Positions 43,205-52,466 of a stretch of 64,000 nucleotides of DNA are shown here, piece by piece. Both the position numbers and the translations under genes were made by a program. The stretch lies in NCBI RefSeq assembly GCF_042660705.1, contig NZ_JBHSUQ010000001.1, one strand, 5' to 3'. Numbering within the stretch: position 1 is the stretch's first letter; every line of letters begins with the position of its first letter. The notes under the pieces were generated by a model. The model was not told the DNA's origin. It searched no databases and was given only the letters and a program-made list of their open reading frames with translations. The DNA comes from Undibacterium_A arcticum. GTDB lineage: Bacteria > Pseudomonadota > Gammaproteobacteria > Burkholderiales > Burkholderiaceae_D.

Positions 43205-43588
43205 ATGGATCAGCAATTCGAAGATGGTTTGCATACACGCAAGAAAGTAATGGGCGAGGAGTTCGTGAAAAAGGCTTTTGACAATGCCGATGACTTCACT
43301 CGTCCACTGCAGGAATTCATCACCCGTAATGCTTGGGGGACCGTTTGGTGCCGGGAGGGACTGGATTTTAAGACCCGCAGTTTTATCACGCTGGCCATGC
43401 TGACTGCCCTGGGTCGCACTCAGGAATTAAAGGGGCATGTCCGTGGAGCACTCAACAACGGTGCCACGATCGATGAAATTCGGGAAGTATTGCTGCACGC
43501 AACGGTTTACTGCGGGATACCTCTCGCCGTCGATGCGTTCCGTGCGGCGCAGGAGGCTCTAATGGAAGTCGTGCCGCCAAACATATAG
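43205..43588 (+). CDS. Carboxymuconolactone decarboxylase-family protein (PcaC-like)
   Basis: A 127-residue protein whose pattern fits 4-carboxymuconolactone decarboxylase: KVMGEEFVKKAFDNADDFTR, FITRNAWGTVWCREGLDFKT and the helix with LLHATVYCGIPLAVDAF near the C-terminus. PcaC acts in the protocatechuate branch of the beta-ketoadipate pathway. No other pca genes are visible here, so the substrate may differ. The ATG at 43205 follows GGAGAATGCTAC. It stands alone between a decayed MCP and a decayed regulator. Confidence 0.8.
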   Translation: MDQQFEDGLHTRKKVMGEEFVKKAFDNADDFTRPLQEFITRNAWGTVWCREGLDFKTRSFITLAMLTALGRTQELKGHVRGALNNGATIDEIREVLLHATVYCGIPLAVDAFRAAQEALMEVVPPNI

Positions 43589-43700
43589 TATTCGCAATCG
43601 TCAACGTCCGGGCCGTGCGGCAACTGCCCAAACAGTGTGCGTGGATTCAGCACAGTCTGGCAACTACGTTGGGATGCATCTTCGTGTTGCTCCTCTGTGT

Positions 43701-44226
43701 CTACTTGGAATTTAGTCCCAACGACGCCAGCCGTCGCCTAGCCCAACCCGCCAGCACCTCGCGCAACCCTGGTGGATGCCGGATCTCGAATTCATACGGC
43801 AGTCGCGCCAGCTGGCGCGCATACCAGTCCAGCTCTTCGGCCTGACTCCTGAGCAGCACACCGTCCGCGACCGGCTCCAGCACGCCGAGCCAGCCAAACC
43901 ATTCGCGCTGGATTGTCGCCATGTCAGCCTTCAGCAATACCTCGATCGCATGCGCGCGCGGGATCGTCGCAACCGAATGCGACAGGTAGGCCAGCGGGTC
44001 GAAGTCGTCCGGCCGCTTGAACGATATCTCCAGCAGGCTCACCTGCAGCACGCGATCGAGCCGGAACGAGCGCAGACCGCCGCGCAAGTGGCACTGCCCA
44101 ATTGCATACCAGGAGCCGTTCTGGTAGGCCAGGCCGTAGGGATCGAAGTCACGCTCGGTACGGGTTTTCTCTGCCGACGCATAGTGCAGGTGCTCCGTTG
44201 CGAGCGGCGGCGCTCCGGCAGCTCAA
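43701..44226 (-). pseudogene. WYL-domain regulator, truncated remnant
   Basis: The minus strand encodes a WYL-domain and C-terminal region: HLHYASAEKTRTERDFDPYG, LAYQNGSWYAIGQCHLRGGL, FRLDRVLQVSLLE and a C-terminal EVLAGWARRRLASLG. The frame is closed by a TGA near 44226, and no helix-turn-helix domain or plausible start is found upstream. A shorter start (ATG or GTG near 44087) would leave out the WYL core. It looks like the 3' half of a YafY-type regulator gene left after deletion. Confidence 0.6.
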
Positions 44227-44750
44227 GCGATTGATGGATACCGCGTTGCCGTGGCATTGAACTCGCCAAACCGAACACGAGGATCAGCACCTTCGATGCG
44301 TGGTCCAGCGTACTGCGCTTGGCCGCCGCGCACCGCGCACCGTGCACCATTTAGGCCAATCGGCGACAGCGCGCAAATCCATTCTTCGCGTGAATTCGTC
44401 GGGCCGCGGGTTTTGCAGAAATATTGTCTGCGACATTTATTGCTGCCTGACCATTCGGAATTCAGGGATCTGTTGGCGGCGATTGATTCAATGCCATTAA
44501 AAAGCGTCGCCAGATAAGGTAGCGCGGTCCGCTCTTAATTCAATCAGCGGCACCATAGATATAAATCAATCCACTTTTCAAATTCGGTCCGCGCTTTGAA
44601 TCCGTTTCAGGTCTGAATAAGTATATTGCTAAGCCGAAGCCGCGTTCGTGCTGTGTCCCGTTTTCCTGCGCGCCCTTTTCGGCGCTGCAATATGAGAGCT
44701 CCATCAGAGCCCCATGTTTCCTGCAACCCTAGACACGATTGGACCTTGCC
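44227..44750. other. Intergenic region without recognised gene
   Basis: About 520 bases. The left part may include degraded remains of the WYL regulator's N-terminal region. The rest is likely to hold the promoter of the DUF4331 cluster. No repeats of the families above, no RNA and no convincing ORF are seen. Confidence 0.45.
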
Positions 44751-46241
44751 ATGCAAACATATTTGACCAGGAGGGCCGTGGCTGTCGCCATCGGCGCCAT
44801 CAGTGCAGCAGCCTGTTTGCCGGCCGTTGCTTCGAGTCATCGCGAGGCGCCGTTTATCAGCGGCCAACCGCGCGTCGACGCCACCGATTTTTATATGTTT
44901 CGAAGTTACGCAGCGGGCCGCCAGAACTATGTGACCCTGATCGCGAACTACATCCCGTTTCAGGATCCGCAGGGCGGCCCGAATTTTTACCAGTTCGATC
45001 CCAATGCGCTGTACGAAATCCATGTCGTCAATGACGGCGGCAACAAGGAAAACATCAGTTTCCGTTTCCGCTTCAAGAACACTTCCAAGCGCACCGCCCT
45101 GAGTGTAGGCGGCAAGCCGACTTTGATTCCGCTGATCAATTCCGGCGTCATCAGCGGCGTCAATCCGGCAACCTTGAATGTGCGCGAAACCTACACCATC
45201 GACATCGTGCGCGGCGACCGCCGGGTCGGCAGCGTGGGTGCCGTCACCAATGTGGCCGGTGGCGCCAGGGAGTTTGATAAGCCGGTCGACAATATCGGCG
45301 ACAAGTCTTTCGGCAGTGCGACCGCATATGAGACTTACGCGAACCAGCATATCTATGACGTGGCGATTCCGGGCTGCGGCAACGGTCGGGTCTTCGTGGG
45401 CCAGCGCAAGGAGTCGTTCGCTATCGCGGTCGGCAAGATATTTGACCTGTTCAATCTGAATCCCTTAGGGCCGGAGACCGGCAACAAGAACGATCTCGAG
45501 AACAAGAACATCAGTTCCATTGCGCTTGAAGTACCGATCGCCTGCCTCACGAACGGCACCGAAACAGTTATCGGCGGCTTCACCACGGCCAGCGTTCGTC
45601 AGGGCCGTCTGATCCACCCGTCGCCGCCGTCGGGCAACAACAACGCAGTGAAAGAAGGGGGCCCTTGGGCGCAGGTATCGCGACTCGGTATGCCGCTGGT
45701 CAATGAAGTCGTGATCGGCATCGATGACAAGGACCGTTTCAATGCATCCAGGCCACGCAACGATGCGCAGTTCGCCGATTACGTCACCAACCCTTCACTC
45801 CCTGCGCTGATCGAAACGCTGTTCCCGTCCGCCAAGGCCCCAACCAACTTTCCGCGGACCGACCTGGTGGCAGCATTCCTGACCGGTATCAAAGGGGTCA
45901 ACCAGCCGGCGAACGTTAAAGCCAGCGAAATGTTACGTCTCGATACCACGGTGATGCCGACCGCGCAGGCCTCACAAAACCCGCTGGGCGTGGCAGCAGG
46001 CGACATGGCCGGATTCCCGAATGGCCGCCGTCCGGCCGATGATGTAGTCGATCTGTCGATACGCGTGGCAATGGGTGCGTTGTGCGTGCTGACCGGGCCG
46101 ACTGATACGTTCGCGGTCGGATGCAAACCGACCGATGCACCGGCCGGTGGCCTGCCGTTGACGGACGGTGTGCGCAAGGACGCAAGCACTTTCAAGGCAG
46201 CGTTTCCGTATCTGAACACGCCGCTGCCTGGCAACAACTAA
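44751..46241 (+). CDS. Exported DUF4331-family protein
   Basis: A 496-residue secreted protein of unknown function. From ATG 44751 it begins with a signal peptide (AVAVAIGAISAAACLPAVA), then the family's opening SSHREAPFISGQPRVDATDF. Other blocks are YVTLIANYIPFQDPQGGPNF, a β-rich middle, GMPLVNEVVIGIDDKDRFN and, near the end, GGLPLTDGVRKDASTFKAAF and FPYLNTPLPG. It is first in a row of four same-direction genes (lipoprotein, TPR protein, HupE/UreJ protein). The conserved N-terminal His-Arg-Glu after the signal peptide might bind a metal; this is a guess. Confidence 0.87.
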   Translation: MQTYLTRRAVAVAIGAISAAACLPAVASSHREAPFISGQPRVDATDFYMFRSYAAGRQNYVTLIANYIPFQDPQGGPNFYQFDPNALYEIHVVNDGGNKENISFRFRFKNTSKRTALSVGGKPTLIPLINSGVISGVNPATLNVRETYTIDIVRGDRRVGSVGAVTNVAGGAREFDKPVDNIGDKSFGSATAYETYANQHIYDVAIPGCGNGRVFVGQRKESFAIAVGKIFDLFNLNPLGPETGNKNDLENKNISSIALEVPIACLTNGTETVIGGFTTASVRQGRLIHPSPPSGNNNAVKEGGPWAQVSRLGMPLVNEVVIGIDDKDRFNASRPRNDAQFADYVTNPSLPALIETLFPSAKAPTNFPRTDLVAAFLTGIKGVNQPANVKASEMLRLDTTVMPTAQASQNPLGVAAGDMAGFPNGRRPADDVVDLSIRVAMGALCVLTGPTDTFAVGCKPTDAPAGGLPLTDGVRKDASTFKAAFPYLNTPLPGNN

Positions 46242-46251
46242 GGAGCCCGCC

Positions 46252-46515
46252 ATGATCACCAGAAAGTCCATGCTGGGGCTCGGCTCGGCGCTACTGTTGT
46301 CCATGCTCGTGGCCGCTTGCGGCAGCGACGATAATGTAAGGCAAACCGACCTTAGCGGTGCCAACAATACTGCCGAACCGGCCGTTGCGCAGGACGCCTT
46401 CGTTGATGCGGTGGCGGCCGCCATCGCGACCTCATCGGACACGACCGAACCGGTGTCGATCGATTCGGCCACGGTAACCGGTCCGGACAATACCGCACCT
46501 GTCCCGATAAGCTAG
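46252..46515 (+). CDS. Small lipoprotein
   Basis: An 87-residue protein with a lipoprotein signal (GLGSALLLSMLVAACGSDD; the Cys in LVAAC is the lipidation site) and a short Thr/Ser/Asp-rich, low-complexity mature part. Asp at position +3 after the Cys does not predict retention, so it is probably sent to the outer membrane. GGAGCCCGCC precedes the ATG, 10 bases after the DUF4331 stop. No domain recognised; probably works with its neighbours. Confidence 0.75.
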   Translation: MITRKSMLGLGSALLLSMLVAACGSDDNVRQTDLSGANNTAEPAVAQDAFVDAVAAAIATSSDTTEPVSIDSATVTGPDNTAPVPIS

Positions 46516-46570
46516 CTGCCCTGATAAGCTAGCTGTCGCGTCAAGTTCGTTGACAGCCGGAAGTGGTAGA

Positions 46571-46603
46571 CACCGGCAGCGGTCGCAGTGACCGCTGCCG
46601 GTG
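46571..46603. terminator. Perfect 14-bp stem-loop between lipoprotein and TPR genes
   Basis: CACCGGCAGCGGTC and GACCGCTGCCGGTG pair perfectly around GCAGT. No T-run follows, so it may weaken read-through or set mRNA stability between the first two and last two genes of the cluster. Confidence 0.6.
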
Positions 46604-46692
46604 GCCATTCCGCTGTGTCCGGCTTCTGGTTTGCGGTCGGAATCCCGCTGCAGGAATGTAACCGCAGACCTTTCATTGCAACATGGGTATCC

Positions 46693-47871
46693 ATGACATC
46701 ACTCAATGCCTTGGCAGTTGCGATGCTGTGCGCGGGCGTTGCGCCTTCGGTACTGTGCGCGCCGCATGTGCCGGCCAGCGACGCGGAAGTGATCGAACAT
46801 TTGCCGCGCCGCACCGATCCGGCGCAGCAGGAATTTCTGGCCCTGCGTAGTCGCCTGGCTGCAGCGCCGGACGACATGCCGCTGGCGCTGACGCTGGCCC
46901 GGCGCTATATCGGTCAGTCGCGCGTCGAAGGCGACCCGCGCTATCTCGGTTATGCGCAAGCGGCCCTCGCGCCCTGGTATGACAAGCTCGATCCGCCGAC
47001 TGAAGTGCGCGTGCTGCGTGCCACGCTACTGCAAAGCACGCATCAATTTCCGGCATCGTTGCGCGATCTGGACGCGGTCGTAAAAGCCGATCCGCGCAAT
47101 GCGCAGGCCTGGCTCACCCGCGCCACGGTGCTGCAGGTCATGGGTGACTATGCGCGCGCCACACAAAGTTGCAATGAACTGCGCTCGCTCGCACCGGCAC
47201 TCATCACCATTACCTGTCTGTCGAATGTCGCCAGCCTGAATGGACAGGCGCGCCAGAGCTATGAACGCCTGAAATCGGCGCTGACCAAGGCCCCAGATGT
47301 GGATCCCGGCATCAGGATTTGGGTGACCACCTTGCTGGCCGAAATGGCGGAGCGACTGGGCGAATTTCCTGCCGCAGAAGAATATTTCAAAACAGCGCTG
47401 GCGGTTGACGACGCCGACAGCTATTTGCTGGGCGCTTACGCAGATTTTCTACTGGACCAACAGCGCGCAGCCGAAGTCGTCCAACTGCTAAAAGACAAGA
47501 CGCGCGTCGATGCGCTGCTGCTGCGCTATGCGCTCGCCTTGCAGGCGACCGACAGCCACGCCGCCGCCGAACCGGTGGCGCTGCTCAAGTCCCGCTTCGC
47601 CGCGGCCATGCTGCGCGGCGACACCGTGCATCAGCGCGAACAGTCGCGCTTTGAATTGCAGCTGATGCATCGCGCGCCGGCCGCATTGCAGCTGGCACAG
47701 CGCAACTGGGCGGTACAAAAAGAGCCGGCCGACGTGCGCATATTTCTCGAAGCCGCGCTAGCTGCGAACGACCAGGCGGCGGCCGCGCCCGTGCTGGAAT
47801 GGCTGAAAAAGACCCGGCTCGAAGATCAAGCCGTCAATGCGCTGGCCGCCAAACTCGCGGCGGGGGCATGA
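46693..47871 (+). CDS. Exported TPR-repeat protein
   Basis: A 392-residue protein. ATG 46693 is chosen because it starts a signal peptide (LNALAVAMLCAGVAPSVLCA); an ATG at 46588 would add 35 residues without one. The body is alpha-helical with tetratricopeptide-like repeats: FPASLRDLDAVVKADPRNAQ, AWLTRATVLQVMGDYARAT, then AERLGEFPAAEEYFKTALAV and LLGAYADFLLDQQRAAEVV. Such proteins mediate protein-protein contacts in the periplasm. The stop overlaps closely with the next gene (TGA at 47869, ATG at 47873). Confidence 0.8.
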   Translation: MTSLNALAVAMLCAGVAPSVLCAPHVPASDAEVIEHLPRRTDPAQQEFLALRSRLAAAPDDMPLALTLARRYIGQSRVEGDPRYLGYAQAALAPWYDKLDPPTEVRVLRATLLQSTHQFPASLRDLDAVVKADPRNAQAWLTRATVLQVMGDYARATQSCNELRSLAPALITITCLSNVASLNGQARQSYERLKSALTKAPDVDPGIRIWVTTLLAEMAERLGEFPAAEEYFKTALAVDDADSYLLGAYADFLLDQQRAAEVVQLLKDKTRVDALLLRYALALQATDSHAAAEPVALLKSRFAAAMLRGDTVHQREQSRFELQLMHRAPAALQLAQRNWAVQKEPADVRIFLEAALAANDQAAAAPVLEWLKKTRLEDQAVNALAAKLAAGA

Positions 47872-47872
47872 G

Positions 47873-49022
47873 ATGAAGCGCTTCTTGACGACCCTGATAC
47901 TGGCAGCGACGGCATTGCTGTGCAGCGCCGTGCATGCCCACAAGCCGAGCGACAGCTATCTGACCCTAAAGGTCAGCGACAAGACGATCGAAGGGCAATG
48001 GGACATCGCGCTGCGCGATCTCGACTTTGCCATCGGTCTGGATCAGGACGGCAACGGTGAACTGACCTGGGGTGAAATCCGCTCGCGTCACCACGACATC
48101 GCCGCCTATGCGTTGGGACGATTGATTTTTCCAATGCCGGGACCAATTGCCCGATCACGGCCGGCGAGCAGCTGATCGACAACCACAGCGATGGCGCCTA
48201 CTCGGTACTGCGATTTACCGCCAGCTGCAGCGCATCGATCGCACACCTCGACGTCGACTACCGCCTGCTGTTTGACATCGATCCACAGCACCGGGGCTTG
48301 TTGCACTTGCAGTCCGGCGGCCAGGCCTCGACCGCGATATTTTCGCCCGGCAGCGCACACCAAACGCTGGAATTGCGCGAGGCCAGCAAACTGGCCCAAT
48401 TCGGCGACTTCGTCGTCACAGGCATCTGGCATATCTGGAAAGGCATCGACCACATCCTGTTTTTGCTGTCGCTGCTGTTGCCGGCCGTGCTCAAGCTCGG
48501 CGACAAAATCGGGGACCGCGAGCGGCGTCCGTCCGACAGCTTCAAGGCGTCATTCATCGACGTCCTGAAAATCGTCACCGCGTTACCCTCGCGCATTCGA
48601 TCACGCTCACGTTGGCAACCTTGCAGGTGATCTCGCTGCCGTCGCGCTGGGTCGAATCGGCAATCGCCGCGTCGGTCGTATTGGCCGCGCTGAACAACCT
48701 GTTCCCGCTGGTTCAAGGCAAGCGCTGGGTGGTGGCGTTTGCGTTCGGTTTGATTCACGGTTTTGGCTTTGCCAGCGTACTGACCGACCTCGGGTTGCCG
48801 CAGTCGGCGCTATTGCTGGCGCTGGTCGGATTCAATCTTGGCGTGGAGATCGGGCAGCTTGCGATCGTCTCGGTATTTTTGCCGCTGGCCTATGCGATGC
48901 GCCGAACACGTTTTTATCGCAGCGCCGTAGTTACCTTCGGTTCCGGGCTAATCGTGTTGATCGCGACTGTGTGGCTGGTAGAACGCGTGTTCGATTTGAC
49001 GATTTTTTCGGTGTCTGCGTAG
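47873..49022 (+). CDS. HupE/UreJ-family membrane protein, with two frame breaks
   Basis: HupE/UreJ-type proteins are membrane proteins linked to nickel or cobalt uptake in some bacteria. The start encodes a signal peptide and AHAHKPSDSYLTLKVS, followed by a soluble domain. Near 48125 one base is missing before ATTTTTCC; the restored frame reads DFSNAGTNCPITAGEQLID. The membrane half begins FVVTGIWHIWKGIDHILFLL. Near 48578 a T is missing (GCGTTACC); the restored frame reads VTAFTLAHSITLTLATLQ and FAFGLIHGFGFASVL. It ends at 49022. The repaired length is about 383 residues. Both breaks occur in short homopolymer contexts and fit sequencing indels. The histidine motifs H-x-x-x-G-x-D-H and HGFGFA are conserved. 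Confidence 0.82.
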
Positions 49023-49084
49023 ACGATGCCGAGCCATTTTCGGCATCACCTGTCTGCCAAGTACGCCGAGCGATCCTGAATGTA

Positions 49085-51262
49085 CTATTTGAGCGGCAGC
49101 AGGTCATCGATACCAAACAGCTGCGCCATGCGTCGCATCCTGTCTTCACGCTCGCCACTGATGACGCCGGCAGCGCTCACCACCTCGCGGACGATGGCAA
49201 AGCCCTTGCGCCGTACCTCCCGGTCGGCGGGCAATAGCGCAGGGATCGCCGCCAGCGTGGCCTCGGTGTCGATCTGCAGCATGGAATATTGCTGGTGCGC
49301 GAGCGTCCTGAGCGCAGCAAGCGTCAAGTCCTCCATCCCTTCTTGCTTGACCAGCAGACGAGAACCCGCCTCCACCAGGCGTTCATCTGCGATCCGATCC
49401 GCCATGAACACGTAGAACAGCGCCCGAAGCAGGCATTCACGCAAACCACCTGTGGCGATATGCGATTTCAGCTCGGCCATGCGCGCCGCGACGAGTTCAA
49501 CATGCAGGGGAGTCTTTCCCGCTTTGCGCATCGGGCCGACTGCGGCAGGATCGATGCCGACCGCCGCTTGCAGCATCGGTGAGCCGTAGAGGGACAGGAA
49601 CGCCGCCTCGTAGCATCCATCGCGCAGGTCGCGCCAGGTATCGAGCGCCGCGACGATCTGCGCGGATGCTCGGTCCTGTAACGCGATCAATGGATTGTCC
49701 GCGGCCGCAGGGCTGCGATGCTCGCGTATCTGCTGTGCCAGAGCGCCGAGCGGCGCCAGCAGCGGGTTGGCGTCCGACAGCAACTCATATTGCAGCCGCA
49801 GCGGGTGCAGCCGCCGCATCCATTCGGCCAGCGGCGCGTTGATCAGGGCACGCACGACAGGTTGTGCGAAGGTACGGTAGAGCGCCAGGTTTACCTGGGA
49901 GACGTGGGCCGCGGTCGCGAAGCGGCGGTCATCTTCCGCATCGTTGCCGACCAGGGCACGGATATCGTCGAGCGTCCGCTCTTCAAAGCGCATCACCCAG
50001 TCAGCCGTACCCGATACACGGTCCGGGTTGACCATCTTTTCAGTCTTTGCTTCGAAGGTTACCTCATACAGGCCGGGCATCATCAGATCGATCTGCTCGA
50101 TATTGCCCGAGAATTTGTCGTGTTCCTTGCCGGCAACGGCAGAAGAGACGAAGATGCCAAGGTGCCCCACGCTCGCATGGATCGCGTAAAAAATCGCCTG
50201 TCCGTAGGATTTGATGTCGTCAACATCCTCGTACAGATCGAGAATCCATCCGAGTGCCTGCTGGGGCGGCGTAATATTATCGCCGTCGGAGCAGAACACC
50301 AGGATCGGGGAACGAATGTTACGCAGGTCGATTGCGACGCCGTCCGAACTTTGAATCTTGCCAGCGGCGAGATTGTTGCCGATGAACAGTTCGTCGACGA
50401 TGAACTGGATTTCTTCGGCATTCAGATTGATGTGCGCACCCCACCAGCGCTCGAAGTCGAGATAGCGCGCGGCCTCCGTATCGATGTTGGCATAGACATC
50501 ATACTGTTTGCTCCACAGCGTATTCGACGGATTGAGCTTCTCGAAATTCTGCACCAGCCAGGCGCCGTCGAACTTGCCGCGACCGAGGTCGCCGAGGAGC
50601 GCGGTGATCCAGCTGCCGCCCACCAGGCCGCCGGCATAACGCATCGGATTTTGCCCCCTCACGCCGGCCCAGTACGACAACGGCGATCCGGCCAGGATGA
50701 TCGGACCGCACAACTCGGGACGGATGGCGGCCAGCATCATCACCGCCCAGCCCGCCTGGCAATTGCCGACCACGCAAGGTTTGCCTTCGGCCTGCGGATG
50801 CCGAGCGATCACCTGTTCGAGAAAGATCGCCTCGGCGCGCGCAATGTCTTCGATGGTTTGACCCGGCATGGGCTCCGGCAGGAAGTCGATGAAATAGCAG
50901 GGGTAACCGGCCTTCAGCGCCACGCCGATTTCGCTTTCAGGCTTGAAGCCGCCAATGCCGGGACCGTGCCCGGCACGCGGGTCGATGAAAACGAAGGGGC
51001 GGCGGGTCGGGTCAAACTTGATGCCTTGCGGCGCGATGATCTGCACCAGGTCATAGTTGACCGGTCGATCGAGCTGCTGGCCGTTCATCACAGGTTCGAC
51101 CGCGTAATGCAGCATATGCGGGCCGCTCTCGGCTAGATGCGCGAGGTACTGGTTGCCACGCTGCCGCATGATGTCCCAGTACAGAATGTTGCGCTGTGCC
51201 GCATCGACACAGTATTCGACCATGGGGCCAAACAGGCCAAACGATCTTGCCACTGGGTTCAT
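49085..51262 (-). CDS. DUF3141 protein, PhaC-like alpha/beta hydrolase
   Basis: A 725-residue cytoplasmic protein. The N-terminal two-thirds resembles polyhydroxyalkanoate synthase. It has FIDPRAGHGPGIGGFKPESE, then a nucleophile elbow with Cys in VVGNCQAGWAVMM, the acid in VFCSDGDNITPPQQALGW and a His in SVGHLGIFVSSAVAGKEHDK, so a Cys-Asp-His triad is plausible. The C-terminal third is helical and ends with a TerB-like acidic segment (REVVSAAGVISGEREDRMRR). The ATG at 51262 has GCAGGAGCAG upstream. The DUF3141 family is often found near acetate and central-carbon genes; its reaction is not established. It is not a canonical PhaC by length or sequence. Confidence 0.85.
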   Translation of the reverse strand: MNPVARSFGLFGPMVEYCVDAAQRNILYWDIMRQRGNQYLAHLAESGPHMLHYAVEPVMNGQQLDRPVNYDLVQIIAPQGIKFDPTRRPFVFIDPRAGHGPGIGGFKPESEIGVALKAGYPCYFIDFLPEPMPGQTIEDIARAEAIFLEQVIARHPQAEGKPCVVGNCQAGWAVMMLAAIRPELCGPIILAGSPLSYWAGVRGQNPMRYAGGLVGGSWITALLGDLGRGKFDGAWLVQNFEKLNPSNTLWSKQYDVYANIDTEAARYLDFERWWGAHINLNAEEIQFIVDELFIGNNLAAGKIQSSDGVAIDLRNIRSPILVFCSDGDNITPPQQALGWILDLYEDVDDIKSYGQAIFYAIHASVGHLGIFVSSAVAGKEHDKFSGNIEQIDLMMPGLYEVTFEAKTEKMVNPDRVSGTADWVMRFEERTLDDIRALVGNDAEDDRRFATAAHVSQVNLALYRTFAQPVVRALINAPLAEWMRRLHPLRLQYELLSDANPLLAPLGALAQQIREHRSPAAADNPLIALQDRASAQIVAALDTWRDLRDGCYEAAFLSLYGSPMLQAAVGIDPAAVGPMRKAGKTPLHVELVAARMAELKSHIATGGLRECLLRALFYVFMADRIADERLVEAGSRLLVKQEGMEDLTLAALRTLAHQQYSMLQIDTEATLAAIPALLPADREVRRKGFAIVREVVSAAGVISGEREDRMRRMAQLFGIDDLLPLK

Positions 51263-51597
51263 CGTCTTCTGCTCCTGCGAATGGCATCCTTTCCGCCTTT
51301 CGGGAGATTTCACGCCGGCGGATGCGTAGTCATTAACGAGCGCCGAGCTTGACGTTCACTGGGACCGGAACGGATGCGTTCTCCCGCCGGTTTCTCGTTC
51401 TGAGCCCGGTCGCAAGCTCACGCAGCACAGGGCCGCCGAGGCAGGCCAGCAACTGGTTCGCGCTTAATATTCGAGCAGAATAGTCGCTGCCAGCAGGGAG
51501 GTCAAGGCAACATCAAGCGATACTGCATCTTGGCAAGACCTCGCGATTACGCGCGTAACGCTACCTCAAACCATCAGTTTGCCTATTTTCGTCGGCT
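51263..51597. other. Intergenic region without recognised gene
   Basis: About 335 bases upstream of the DUF3141 gene, expected to contain its promoter. No ORF, RNA, or repeat of the families seen elsewhere is recognised. Confidence 0.5.
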
Positions 51598-51687
51598 TTA
51601 TTTTTCACGCGGATAGATCGGGAACATCAGTGACCCAATCACTACCATCACTGCACCAACCGCGGTGATCCAATCCAGCCAATCCAT
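51598..51687 (-). CDS. 29-residue single-helix membrane peptide
   Basis: On the minus strand an ATG at 51687, preceded by GGAGGTTTAATC (an excellent ribosome binding site), opens a 29-codon frame: MDWLDWITAVGAVMVVIGSL, then MFPIY and the basic tail PREK. One hydrophobic helix with Trp/Asp at one end and a positive tail suggests a small inner-membrane protein. It lies just downstream of a decayed sulfate-binding-protein gene. Function unknown; the ribosome binding site and topology make it a likely real gene. Confidence 0.6.
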   Translation of the reverse strand: MDWLDWITAVGAVMVVIGSLMFPIYPREK

Positions 51688-51729
51688 GATTAAACCTCCT
51701 CAAAAAATGCGCCGCAAACGAGAAGTGCA

Positions 51730-52058
51730 TATCCGGCCCCAATTCCTTGATCGCCAGCAACGCTTCGTTTTCCCATGCAATCAAGGCATCGCCGATGCCG
51801 CGCTCAACGAAGGTGGGTAGTCGATCCGCGTGTGCCCGATGCTCGTGTGGACCTGTTTGCCGGCCCGCCATGGGATTGCTTGATCGTCACGTTATCGCCA
51901 GTCTTTGCTTTCCACTGCTTGGCGAAGGCTTGATTGATTTCCTGATATAACGCGCGGATCGGATCATAAGAAACATTGAGCAGCGAGGTACCTGCTGCAT
52001 ATGCCGACGGCGCAACTAGTGCAATGGAGAATGCTACCTGAATCAGGTTATTCAACAA
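51730..52058 (-). pseudogene. sbp: Sulfate ABC transporter binding protein (Sbp), deleted remnant
   Basis: The minus strand starts with a signal peptide (FSIALVAPSAYA) and the typical Sbp opening TSLLNVSYDPIRALYQEINQ, followed by KQWKAKTGDNVTIKQSHGG. It then jumps in another frame to PTFVERGIGDALIAWENEAL and LAIKELGPD, which in intact Sbp lies about 150 residues further on. The C-terminus is missing. So an internal deletion and a frame change have left two pieces of the gene. No cys transport genes follow. Confidence 0.85.
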
Positions 52059-52168
52059 TATATTGGATTCTCCAAAAATGGTTTGGTTTCTAGAGTTGCC
52101 GGATTAAATAGATCAGAAGAAAAAAGAATGAATACTTTTGCTGCATTTTATTTGCATTGCACATTTAG

Positions 52169-52456
52169 GATCGTGCGAATCTAAAAACTCCACGCGCACC
52201 GATCGCTCGGGCACGTTCACATAACGAAATTCATGACAACCTCGGCCGTCTGCGTCATGCCGACGCGGTGCAGGTACTTGGGCGGACGCTTTCCCACGAG
52301 ATCAGCAACTTGCGCAAAGAAGCGGCCTTGGCGCTGGGCGAAACTCGCGTCGCGGCGGCGCTCCCGGCGCTGGAAAGAATTCAGAACGATCCGGACCCGT
52401 ATGTGCGCAAGGCGGCACGGCTGGCGATAGGTCAGATTCGTGCCGCGTCAAACTGA
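52169..52456 (+). pseudogene. HEAT-repeat protein fragment
   Basis: An open frame with no convincing ATG encodes HNEIHDNLGRLRHADAVQVL, then NLRKEAALALGETRVAAALP and YVRKAARLAIGQIRA, one and a half HEAT-like helical repeats as in PBS-lyase-type HEAT proteins. The only starts are a GTG at 52268 or ATG at 52251 in another frame. The stop lies 10 bases before the DUF971 gene. It is probably the 3' end of a larger gene lost on the left, though translation from GTG cannot be excluded. Confidence 0.5.
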
Positions 52457-52466
52457 AAGGAAGATC

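Noticed and set aside
49718..51136. 472-codon rightward frame opposite the DUF3141 gene
   Set aside because: Antisense artefact of a high-GC gene; the opposite strand has start, ribosome binding site and conserved motifs.
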